DNA of 7,393 nucleotides from Bacillota bacterium (GTDB lineage: Bacteria; Bacillota; Clostridia; Lachnospirales; Lachnospiraceae): assembly GCA_023458855.1 (NCBI GenBank), contig JAEWWQ010000263.1, positions 1 to 7,393 of the forward strand. Reading direction: 5' to 3'. The notes under the pieces are model-generated. The model saw only the letters and a list, made by a program, of their open reading frames with translations, did no database searches and had not been told where the DNA came from. Shown here one piece after another: positions 1 to 6,061 of the stretch. Numbering within the stretch: the stretch's first letter is position 1; each line of letters begins with the position of its first letter. A program made the position numbers and the translations under genes.

Positions 1-2
1 AG

Positions 3-812
3 GAAGTAAAGAAGGTGCCGGTGGAAGAAAATATTGGAGAAGAGCCTCCAATAGAAGAGTCGGCTGGAGAAGAGGCTGAAGAAGCTGAGAAAGAAATAGA
101 GGAAGAAGCGGAAGACCGCCCTACAGAAGCGGAAGTGGAGGCAATGTTTAAGGCGGAACTTGGAATTACGGATGCAGAAGAGAACTTTGAGAATACAGAT
201 ATGAATTATGGAACAGAAGAAGTACCTGAAAAAGATGAAGACATAGATGAAAATTCAGAAGCTATGATGGATAGTTTGCTATATGATATTGCAGCAGCAA
301 AAGAAAAAACTGAAAAGGTGGAAGAAATAATGCAAGCAGAAGAATATGCAGAAGAGGCACTTGATGAGACAGCAGTCATTACACAGGGAATGACTATCAG
401 AGGTGATGTGAAATCCAAAGGTTCCATGGACGTTATTGGAAGTATTGAGGGTGATATTGATATTTTTGGAAAATTAAATGTTACTGGAAGCATCAAGGGA
501 AATTCAAAGGCAGCGGAGGTATTTGCAGATGCAGCTAAAGTCGTTGGAGAAATCCATACATCGGGAACAGTGAAAATCGGTGCAAGCAGTGTTATTATTG
601 GTAATATTACAGCAACCTGTGCAGTAATTGCCGGCGCCGTAAAAGGCGATATTGATGTTCAGGGCCCTGTTGTACTTGATACATCGGCGATTGTGATGGG
701 GAATATTAAATCCAAATCGGTGCAGATCAATAATGGTGCTGTAATTGAAGGCTTGTGTTCCCAATGTTATGCAGATATTAATCCTACAAATTTTTTTGAT
801 GAATTTAAATAA
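3..812 (+). CDS. Bactofilin-family polymer-forming cytoskeletal protein, 5' end probably cut by the window
   Basis: Bactofilins polymerise without nucleotide into filaments at the membrane or cell envelope and act as scaffolds for wall enzymes or shape. The frame is open to the left edge, so the true start may lie outside. The first possible start inside is GTG at 15 (265 aa), which has AGGAAG at 1-6 as a possible ribosome site. Numbering from that GTG, residues 1-117 form an acidic, low-complexity, probably disordered region, roughly one third glutamate. Residues 118-250 show the bactofilin beta-helix pattern: short repeats with regularly spaced glycines and alternating hydrophobics, for example TIRGDV, GSIEGDIDI, VTGSIKGN, GEIHTSGTVKIG, VIIGNI, GAVKGDIDV and VIEG. 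The protein ends in a short polar tail, NPTNFFDEFK. Many bactofilins are about 150 aa, so the acidic extension is the odd part. pyrH begins 15 bases after the stop, which suggests one operon. The fold call is good; the cellular role and exact start are unknown. Confidence 0.85.
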   Translation, partial: EVKKVPVEENIGEEPPIEESAGEEAEEAEKEIEEEAEDRPTEAEVEAMFKAELGITDAEENFENTDMNYGTEEVPEKDEDIDENSEAMMDSLLYDIAAAKEKTEKVEEIMQAEEYAEEALDETAVITQGMTIRGDVKSKGSMDVIGSIEGDIDIFGKLNVTGSIKGNSKAAEVFADAAKVVGEIHTSGTVKIGASSVIIGNITATCAVIAGAVKGDIDVQGPVVLDTSAIVMGNIKSKSVQINNGAVIEGLCSQCYADINPTNFFDEFK

Positions 813-827
813 GCGGGCGGCGTAGAA

Positions 828-1523
828 ATGAAGAGAATATTATTAAAATTAAGCGGAGAAGCACTTGCAGGTCCGCAAAAAACAGGTTTTGATGAGGAAA
901 CGGTCAGAAAGGTAGCAGTCCAGGTAAAGGAACTGATAGATTCCGGTACAGAAGTTGGGATTGTAATTGGCGGCGGCAACTTCTGGAGAGGACGTTCCAG
1001 TGAGAATATTGATAGGACAAAGGCGGATCAGATAGGTATGTTAGCAACGATTATGAATTGTATCTATGTGTCTGAGATTTTTAGATCTGTAGGTATGATG
1101 ACAAATATACTGACACCTTTTGAATGTGGTTCTTTTACAAAAATCTTTTCTAAGGACAGAGCAAATAAATATTTCGCCAAGGGGATGGTCGTCTTTTTCG
1201 CGGGCGGTACGGGACATCCATATTTCTCAACAGATACCGGCGTTGTGCTTCGGGCGATTGAAGTAGATGCAGATGTAATTTTACTTGCAAAAGCAGTTGA
1301 TGGTGTATATAATGATGACCCGAGAACTAATCCTGATGCAAAGAAATATGATGAAGTCAGTATCAATGAAGTGATTGAGAAAAACCTTCAGGTAGTGGAT
1401 ATGACAGCTTCTATTCTGGCAAGGGACAACAGAATGCCTATGTGGGTTTTCGGATTGAATGAGGAAAACAGTATTGTGAATACCGTAACAGGTAAATTTA
1501 ACGGAACGAAAGTAACCGTGTAG
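828..1523 (+). CDS. pyrH: UMP kinase (uridylate kinase)
   Basis: PyrH phosphorylates UMP to UDP with ATP in pyrimidine nucleotide synthesis. It is a cytoplasmic hexamer of the amino-acid-kinase fold, unrelated to eukaryotic UMP/CMP kinases. The 231 aa are near the usual 235-245. Visible motifs are the N-terminal phosphate-binding KLSGEAL (7-13), the glycine loop VIGGGNFWRGR (46-56), DRTKADQIGMLAT (62-74), the UMP-site segment AGGTGHPYFSTDT (125-137), the nucleotide-binding LLAKAVDGVYNDDP (152-165), and the C-terminal VVDMTASILARDNRMP (189-204). Better-known orthologues usually read GTGNP where this one reads GTGHP. A weak ribosome site, GGGCGG (815-820), lies seven bases before the ATG. The gene sits between the bactofilin and frr, in the conserved pyrH-frr pairing. 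Firmicute enzymes are typically activated by GTP and inhibited by UTP; that is family knowledge and cannot be read here. Confidence 0.97.
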   Translation: MKRILLKLSGEALAGPQKTGFDEETVRKVAVQVKELIDSGTEVGIVIGGGNFWRGRSSENIDRTKADQIGMLATIMNCIYVSEIFRSVGMMTNILTPFECGSFTKIFSKDRANKYFAKGMVVFFAGGTGHPYFSTDTGVVLRAIEVDADVILLAKAVDGVYNDDPRTNPDAKKYDEVSINEVIEKNLQVVDMTASILARDNRMPMWVFGLNEENSIVNTVTGKFNGTKVTV

Positions 1524-1542
1524 AATATTTGGAGGAAGACAA

Positions 1543-2094
1543 ATGGATGCAAGATTACAAGTATATGTAGACAAGATGAATAAGGCATATGAATTTTTAG
1601 CTGCAGATTATCAGACAATCAGAGCGGGGCGTGCAAACCCTCATTTATTGGATAAAATAAAAGTCGATTATTACGGAACACCGACTCCAATCCAGCAGGT
1701 TGGCAATATCACGGTTCCGGAAGCAAGAATGATACAGATAGCACCTTGGGAAAAGAGTTTGATTAAGGAAATTGAGAAAGCTATTATGATGTCTGATATT
1801 GGTATCACACCTTCAGATGATGGACAGATTATCAGACTGGTATTCCCGGAACTGACAGAAGAAAGAAGAAAAGAACTTGTAAAGGAAGTTAAGAAAAAAG
1901 GGGAAGACGCAAAAGTAGCAACACGTAATATCAGGCGTGATGGTAACGATGCTTTTAAAAAGTTAGCAAAGGCTGAGATTTCTGAAGATGAGATTAAGCA
2001 GTTGGAAGAAAATCTGCAGAAGATGACTGATAAGGCAATTAAGGATATTGAAAAATTGGTAGAAGATAAATCGAAAGAAATTCTTACGGTATAG
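1543..2094 (+). CDS. frr: Ribosome recycling factor
   Basis: RRF works with EF-G after termination to split the post-termination ribosome and free mRNA and tRNA. The 183 aa match the usual 185. The two-domain layout is visible. Helical domain I is formed by residues 1-29 and from about 104 to the end. The small beta domain II lies between them (about 30-103), with YYGTPTPIQQVGNITVPEAR (43-62) and the hinge-side motif GITPSDDGQIIRLVFPELT (87-105). The strongly conserved arginine-rich stretch VATRNIRRDGND (125-136) is the region that contacts 23S rRNA in characterised RRFs. The C-terminal helix is charged and coiled-coil-like (about 140-178). A strong ribosome site, GGAGGA (1531-1536), lies six bases before the ATG. 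It starts 19 bases after pyrH, and an unusual hairpin follows before uppS. Confidence 0.98.
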   Translation: MDARLQVYVDKMNKAYEFLAADYQTIRAGRANPHLLDKIKVDYYGTPTPIQQVGNITVPEARMIQIAPWEKSLIKEIEKAIMMSDIGITPSDDGQIIRLVFPELTEERRKELVKEVKKKGEDAKVATRNIRRDGNDAFKKLAKAEISEDEIKQLEENLQKMTDKAIKDIEKLVEDKSKEILTV

Positions 2095-2107
2095 AATAGA
2101 AATATGA

Positions 2108-2146
2108 TTAAAGGGGGCAGACGATATCCCGTCTTGTCCCCTTTGA
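2108..2146 (+). other. Strong intercistronic RNA hairpin between frr and uppS
   Basis: The 5' arm AAAGGGGGCAGACG (2110-2123) pairs with the 3' arm at 2130-2144 (CGTC, one bulged T, TGTCCCCTTT), leaving a six-base loop ATATCC. The stem contains four consecutive G-C pairs and one G-U wobble. Two weaker outer pairs can extend it to 2108-2146. No T run follows (GAGCATATTTGAATG), so it does not look like a standard intrinsic terminator. The uppS ribosome site begins 17 bases later and is not inside the stem. It may be an mRNA stability or processing element, a partial pause or terminator that sets the frr:uppS ratio, or a protein-binding site. The pairing can be read directly; the function is inference. 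Confidence 0.75.
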
Positions 2147-2162
2147 GCATATTTGAATGAAT

Positions 2163-2169
2163 AAGGAGG
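2163..2169 (+). promoter_or_regulatory. Strong Shine-Dalgarno site of uppS
   Basis: AAGGAGG is a near-perfect complement of the 16S rRNA 3' end and lies six bases before the uppS ATG at 2176. It makes that ATG the clear start. It lies downstream of the frr-uppS hairpin and stays unpaired in that fold, so uppS should be translated well whether or not the hairpin forms. Confidence 0.85.
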
Positions 2170-2175
2170 CTAAAT

Positions 2176-2883
2176 ATGAACATTCCTAATCATGTTGCAA
2201 TTATTTTGGACGGAAATGGCAGGTGGGCAAAAAAGAGAGGTATGCCTAGAAATTATGGGCATGTGCAAGGCGCCAGGACCGTTGAGATAATATGCGAAGA
2301 AGCTTATAAAATGGGAATTCAATATTTAACTGTGTATGCTTTTTCAACGGAAAATTGGGATAGACCGCAGGATGAAGTAGATGCACTAATGAAACTTTTA
2401 AGAAATTATATGAAGACCTGTCTGAAAACAGCAGAAAAGAATCGTATGTGTGTCAGGGTGCTCGGAGATAAGACCAGATTAGATGAAGATATACGTACCA
2501 GAATCGCCGAATTGGAGAAGGCAACAAAGGACAATGATGGCTTGCATTTTCAGATTGCCATCAATTATGGTGCAAGAGATGAAATAGTGCGCGCTGTAAA
2601 AAAGCTTGTTGCAAAAGCAAATGATGGTACTATGAGACCGGAGGATATTACTGAGGATTGTATCAGCGGTGCACTTGATACTGCAGGTATTCCGGACCCG
2701 GATCTGTTGATTCGCACCTGTAATGAACTTCGGATATCGAATTTTTTGTTATGGCAGCTTGCATATGCAGAGCTATATTTTACAGAAGTGCCATGGCCGG
2801 ATTTTACCAAAGAAGAACTGATAAAAGCGATAGAAGCCTATAACCAAAGAAGTCGCAGATTTGGCAAACTGGGGGAGGAATAA
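2176..2883 (+). CDS. uppS: Undecaprenyl diphosphate synthase (cis-prenyltransferase)
   Basis: UppS adds eight isopentenyl diphosphate units in cis to farnesyl diphosphate, giving the C55 carrier lipid precursor for peptidoglycan and other wall polymers. The 235 aa cover the whole family domain. Motifs in order: HVAIILDGNGRWAKKRG (6-22) with catalytic Asp12; NYGHVQGA (26-33); LTVYAFSTENWDRP (51-64); FQIAINYGARDEI (125-137); and the C-terminal IPDPDLLIRTCNELRISNF (172-190), then LLWQLAYAELYFTEVPWPDF (191-210). Arg180, Arg186, Ser188 and Glu199 align, with a constant offset of 14, to the E. coli IPP-binding residues Arg194, Arg200, Ser202 and Glu213. One deviation is IRTCNE, where the better-known enzymes have IRTSGE or IRTGGE. 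Partner enzymes follow: Dxr supplies isoprenoid precursors, and CdsA starts one base after the uppS stop. Confidence 0.97.
   Translation: MNIPNHVAIILDGNGRWAKKRGMPRNYGHVQGARTVEIICEEAYKMGIQYLTVYAFSTENWDRPQDEVDALMKLLRNYMKTCLKTAEKNRMCVRVLGDKTRLDEDIRTRIAELEKATKDNDGLHFQIAINYGARDEIVRAVKKLVAKANDGTMRPEDITEDCISGALDTAGIPDPDLLIRTCNELRISNFLLWQLAYAELYFTEVPWPDFTKEELIKAIEAYNQRSRRFGKLGEE
2871..2878 (+). promoter_or_regulatory. Shine-Dalgarno site of cdsA inside the end of uppS
   Basis: GGGGGAGG lies in the last codons of uppS, six bases before ATG 2885. It selects that ATG over an in-frame TTG at 2861, which would add only eight residues (MANWGRNN) and has no ribosome site of its own. Because the uppS stop (2881-2883) falls between the site and the ATG, the two genes are probably translationally coupled. 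Confidence 0.8.
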
Positions 2884-2884
2884 C

Positions 2885-3712
2885 ATGTTTTATAAAAGAG
2901 CATTAAGTGCAATTATATTAGTGATTATTGCGTTAGCTGTTATTCTTACGGGTGGAGCACTATTGGCGTTCATTCTTTTTATTCTGTCATTAATTGCTTT
3001 CCTTGAACTGACAAAAGCAGTAGGCATTCATCAGGCAGACAAAAAAGTAAACGCGTTAGAGATGGCAGGTATTATTGGAATTTCATTGTATTATGGGATC
3101 ATGTTTTTTGAAAAAACAGAATCTTCCATGTGTTTTGCGTTAATTCTTGGATTTATGGCAATTATGTTTGTATATGTGTTTGCATTTCCGAAATTTAAGT
3201 CAAATGAAGTAATGGCTACATTTTTTTGTATGATATATGCACCGGTATTATTGTCATTTATTTATTTAACCAGAAATCTCAGGTTCGGCATTTATGTGGT
3301 ATGGCTGATTTTTATCAGTTCATGGATTTGTGACACCTGTGCGTATCTGGTTGGAGTATTGATTGGAAAGCATAAAATGGCACCCGGACTCAGTCCTAAA
3401 AAATCAATTGAAGGAGGAATAGGCGGCATAGTTGGAGCATCGGCTGTTGGAGCATTATTTGGTTATTATGTTCAGTCGTATGTGCTGGCAGGGGAACAGT
3501 TGGTTGGTATCTTTGCGGTTATTGGAGCACTGGGAGCAGTTATTTCACAAATAGGAGATTTGGCGGCATCGGCAATTAAACGAAATCACGACATTAAGGA
3601 TTATGGAAATCTGATTCCGGGGCATGGTGGTGTAATGGATCGGTTTGACAGTGTGATTTTTTCAGCACCAATGATTTATTTTTTGGCATATTTTCTGATG
3701 AACCAATTATAG
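2885..3712 (+). CDS. cdsA: Phosphatidate cytidylyltransferase (CDP-diacylglycerol synthase)
   Basis: CdsA is an integral membrane enzyme that joins CTP and phosphatidic acid into CDP-diacylglycerol, the precursor of phosphatidylglycerol, cardiolipin and related lipids. The start is ATG 2885, giving 275 aa. Several hydrophobic segments are visible, roughly at 7-22, 24-42, 60-75, 83-102, 110-127, 135-160, 178-200, 205-222 and 257-272. The family signature is complete at 229-255: SAIKR, then KDYGNLIPGHGGVMDRFD, including the invariant HGG and DRFD. SPKKSIEG (170-177) is the other conserved cytoplasmic motif. Asp225 and Asp252 have the 27-residue spacing I recall for the metal-binding pair of the Thermotoga enzyme. 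It follows uppS by one base, as in many Firmicutes. Confidence 0.96.
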   Translation: MFYKRALSAIILVIIALAVILTGGALLAFILFILSLIAFLELTKAVGIHQADKKVNALEMAGIIGISLYYGIMFFEKTESSMCFALILGFMAIMFVYVFAFPKFKSNEVMATFFCMIYAPVLLSFIYLTRNLRFGIYVVWLIFISSWICDTCAYLVGVLIGKHKMAPGLSPKKSIEGGIGGIVGASAVGALFGYYVQSYVLAGEQLVGIFAVIGALGAVISQIGDLAASAIKRNHDIKDYGNLIPGHGGVMDRFDSVIFSAPMIYFLAYFLMNQL

Positions 3713-3738
3713 ATTGAAATAAGAGGTATAATACAAAA

Positions 3739-4887
3739 ATGAGAAAGATTGCAATATTAGGCTCAACAGGTTCCATAGGGACCCAGACATTAGAGATTGT
3801 GAGAGAAAATTCGGATTTGCAGGTGATTGCGCTTGCAGCAGGTACGAACGTAGTACGCATGGAAGAACAGATTCGTGAGTTTCATCCGTTTTATGCAGTT
3901 ATGTGGACAGAAGAAGCCGCTAATGATCTTAAGACACGAGTTGCAGATTTACAGGTGACAATCCTGGCAGGTATGGAAGGTCTGCTTGCGATATCTATCT
4001 TACCGCAGGTTGAAATATTGGTCACAGCCATTGTGGGGATGATAGGAATCCGTCCTACGATTGCAGCGATTGAACATGGAAAAAACATTGCACTTGCAAA
4101 TAAAGAGACTTTGGTAACAGCCGGACATATTATTATGCCATTGGCTGAAAAAATGGGGGTTAAAATATATCCGGTAGATAGTGAACACAGTGCTGTTTTT
4201 CAATCATTAAACGGTGAGAATCCGGAGCGTATTGCGAAGATTTTACTGACGGCTTCAGGAGGACCGTTCAGAGGGAAGACAAGAGCAGAACTTGAAAAAA
4301 TGACGGTGGAAGATGCGTTAAGACATCCGAACTGGTCCATGGGAAGAAAGATTACGATTGATTCTGCGACATTAGTAAATAAAGGGCTAGAGGTGATGGA
4401 AGCCAAGTGGTTATTTGGCGTTGCGTTGGATCGTATTCAGGTAGTGGTACAGCCCCAAAGCATTATCCACTCTATGGTGGAATTCGTAGATGGAGGTATT
4501 ATGGCTCAATTAGGAACTCCGGATATGAAATTACCGATACAATATGCATTATTTTATCCGGACAGACGGCCGATGAGGGGAAAAAGAGTGGATTTTTATG
4601 ATTTGGCCCAGATTACATTTGAAAAGCCGGATGTAAAGACCTTTACGGGACTGCAACTGGCGTTTGACGCAGCAAAAGAAGGCGGTTCCATGCCAGCTGC
4701 ATTCAATGCCGCAAACGAGAAAGCAGTTGCAATGTTTCTGGATAAAAAAATCCGTTTTTTAGAGATTGCTGAGATTATCGAGATTTCCATGAAGGGGCAT
4801 AAGACAATTCAGAATCCGAGTGTTGAACAGATTCTGCAGACCGAGAAAGAAGTATATGAGTTCATAGAGGGACATTTTATAAGATAG
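3739..4887 (+). CDS. dxr: 1-deoxy-D-xylulose 5-phosphate reductoisomerase
   Basis: Dxr (IspC) converts DXP to 2-C-methyl-D-erythritol 4-phosphate using NADPH and a divalent metal. It is the committed step of the MEP isoprenoid pathway and the target of fosmidomycin. The 382 aa match the usual 380-400. The NADPH-binding motif ILGSTGSIGTQTLEI is at 6-20. ALANKETLVTAG (118-129) follows. The metal ligands are in PVDSEHSAVFQSL (145-157; Asp147, Glu149) and NKGLEVMEA (214-222; Glu218). The substrate loop is HPNWSMGRKITIDSATLVNK (196-215). TASGGPFRG (171-179) is also conserved. The domain at about 290-378 is the C-terminal helical part. The nearest ribosome-site-like sequence, AAGAGG (3721-3726), is 12 bases before the ATG, longer than optimal, so initiation may be modest. 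Its MEP-pathway product feeds the isoprenoid pool used by UppS two genes upstream. Confidence 0.97.
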   Translation: MRKIAILGSTGSIGTQTLEIVRENSDLQVIALAAGTNVVRMEEQIREFHPFYAVMWTEEAANDLKTRVADLQVTILAGMEGLLAISILPQVEILVTAIVGMIGIRPTIAAIEHGKNIALANKETLVTAGHIIMPLAEKMGVKIYPVDSEHSAVFQSLNGENPERIAKILLTASGGPFRGKTRAELEKMTVEDALRHPNWSMGRKITIDSATLVNKGLEVMEAKWLFGVALDRIQVVVQPQSIIHSMVEFVDGGIMAQLGTPDMKLPIQYALFYPDRRPMRGKRVDFYDLAQITFEKPDVKTFTGLQLAFDAAKEGGSMPAAFNAANEKAVAMFLDKKIRFLEIAEIIEISMKGHKTIQNPSVEQILQTEKEVYEFIEGHFIR

Positions 4888-4904
4888 TACGGGCAGAAAG
4901 AAGC

Positions 4905-4910
4905 GGGTGA
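4905..4910 (+). promoter_or_regulatory. Ribosome site supporting the TTG start of rseP
   Basis: GGGTGA matches the downstream half of the Shine-Dalgarno consensus (AAGGAGGTGA) and lies four bases before TTG 4915. That short gap is normal for this half of the consensus. No ATG or GTG occurs between it and the zinc motif HEFGH at a position that would keep the first membrane helix. Confidence 0.6.
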
Positions 4911-4914
4911 TTAT

Positions 4915-5985
4915 TTGATAATAACAATCTTGGTATTTATTTTAATTTTTAGTATTGTAGTTATTTCACATGAATTCGGACACTTTATATTAGCTAAGAA
5001 AAATGGGATTCATGTAGTAGAATTTTCGGTTGGAATGGGGCCAACCATTGTTAGTCATCAGGGAAAAGAGACCAGATATACGTTAAAATTATTTCCGATT
5101 GGTGGAGCCTGTATGTTTGAGGGCGAAGACGGATTAGTAAATGAAGAAAATAAAGGGACGGATCTTCAGTCAATAGAGGGAACTTTTCAAAGCGCGAATG
5201 TGTGGGGAAGAATATCTACGGTTTTTGCAGGACCTTTCTTTAATATTTTGTTAGCTTTTCTATTGTCATTGATTGTAGTTGGATTCGGGGGTTCGGACAG
5301 ACCGGTTATTAAGGGAACAATGGAAGGATATCCGGCAGCAGAAGCAGGTATCCGCGCAGGAGATAAGATTATCCGCATCAACGGTGAACGTATCAGGGTA
5401 TACCGGGAAGTGAGCTTAATCTCATATGCCAATCGAGGGGAAGAGCTGGAGATTGAATATGAGCGTAACGGAATTCGTCATACAACGGAGGTTGTCCCTA
5501 TGTATGACAAGACATCAGGTCGTTATTATATCGGGCTGCAGGGTGCCGGAGAATACGTGAAATGCAGTAATCTGCAAATATTTGAATATGGTTATTATGA
5601 AGTCAGGTATTGGCTGATATCAACATTTAAGAGCATAGGTATGATGTTCCAGGGAAAAGTGAAGGCAGATGATCTGGCGGGACCGGTTGGAATTGCGCAG
5701 GTAATCGATAATGCAATCGAAGAAACAAAGCCGATGGGATTGCCGACAGTAATATTGACTATGATTAATATATCAATTCTGTTAAGCGTCAATCTGGGAG
5801 TATTAAATCTGTTACCATTGCCGGCATTGGATGGTGGAAGACTGGTATTTTTACTGATAGAAGTACTCAGAGGAAAACCAGTACCACCGGAAAAGGAAGG
5901 TATGGTTCACTTTGCAGGATTTGTCCTCTTAATGCTTTTGATGGTGTTTGTACTATATAATGATATTATGAGATTATTCCAATAG
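4915..5985 (+). CDS. rseP: RseP/RasP-type site-2 intramembrane zinc metalloprotease with one PDZ domain
   Basis: This is a membrane-embedded M50 protease that cuts transmembrane regulators, classically anti-sigma factors, after a first external cut, and can clear remnant signal peptides. The 356 aa are shorter than B. subtilis RasP or E. coli RseP (over 400). The first membrane helix (2-18) runs into HEFGH (19-23), whose two histidines bind zinc and whose Glu20 is catalytic. PIGG (62-65) and FAGPFFN (104-110) lead into a second helix (108-125). A single PDZ domain spans about 127-195, with AEAGIRAGDKIIRINGERI (142-160). GPVGIAQ (256-262) is conserved. NLLPLPALDGGRL (298-310) carries the third zinc ligand, Asp306. 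A final helix is at 331-348. TTG is chosen because it places HEFGH about 20 residues in, as in E. coli RseP. It closes the operon; a terminator follows. Its substrate is not visible here. Confidence 0.94.
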   Translation: MIITILVFILIFSIVVISHEFGHFILAKKNGIHVVEFSVGMGPTIVSHQGKETRYTLKLFPIGGACMFEGEDGLVNEENKGTDLQSIEGTFQSANVWGRISTVFAGPFFNILLAFLLSLIVVGFGGSDRPVIKGTMEGYPAAEAGIRAGDKIIRINGERIRVYREVSLISYANRGEELEIEYERNGIRHTTEVVPMYDKTSGRYYIGLQGAGEYVKCSNLQIFEYGYYEVRYWLISTFKSIGMMFQGKVKADDLAGPVGIAQVIDNAIEETKPMGLPTVILTMINISILLSVNLGVLNLLPLPALDGGRLVFLLIEVLRGKPVPPEKEGMVHFAGFVLLMLLMVFVLYNDIMRLFQ

Positions 5986-5997
5986 AAAGTGAAATGG

Positions 5998-6042
5998 AGA
6001 AGAGCTGTCAAATGAAAAACCAGTATTGACAGCTCTTTTTGT
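5998..6042 (+). terminator. Intrinsic terminator after rseP
   Basis: A perfect 12-base inverted repeat, AAGAGCTGTCAA (6000-6011) and TTGACAGCTCTT (6026-6037), encloses a 14-base loop. The stem runs into a T run (6036-6040, then GT). It starts about 14 bases after the rseP stop and is placed to end the housekeeping transcript. The 3' arm also supplies the -35 box of the next promoter. Confidence 0.93.
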
Positions 6043-6061
6043 CTGAATTATAATACTTATA
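6026..6061 (+). promoter_or_regulatory. Full-consensus housekeeping sigma promoter overlapping the terminator
   Basis: TTGACA (6026-6031) and TATAAT (6049-6054) are separated by exactly 17 bases, matching the sigma-A/sigma-70 consensus at all 12 positions. The predicted start is near A6061. No other good promoter lies between rseP and the phosphatase gene, so this one most likely drives the phosphatase-kinase unit. The -35 box lies inside the 3' arm of the rseP terminator stem, and the terminator's T run lies in the spacer. It is a sequence match only; activity has not been shown. Confidence 0.85.

Noticed and set aside
1671..2183. Antisense open frame of 170 codons across frr
   Set aside because: It is a shadow of the frr coding frame on the opposite strand. 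The product has serine- and isoleucine-rich composition without motifs, and frr itself is unmistakable.
2861..2884. TTG 2861 as the cdsA start
   Set aside because: It would overlap the uppS end and lacks a ribosome site, while ATG 2885 has GGGGGAGG six bases upstream and starts the typical N-terminal MFYKRALSA.
3645..3675. TTGACA in cdsA as an internal promoter for dxr
   Set aside because: The hexamer comes from the conserved FDS codons. The best downstream partner is AATGAT at a 19-base spacing, which is weak.
3727..3732. TATAAT before dxr as a -10 box
   Set aside because: The hexamer 17 bases upstream is CAATTA, and TTGAAA at 3714-3719 is far too close (7 bases).
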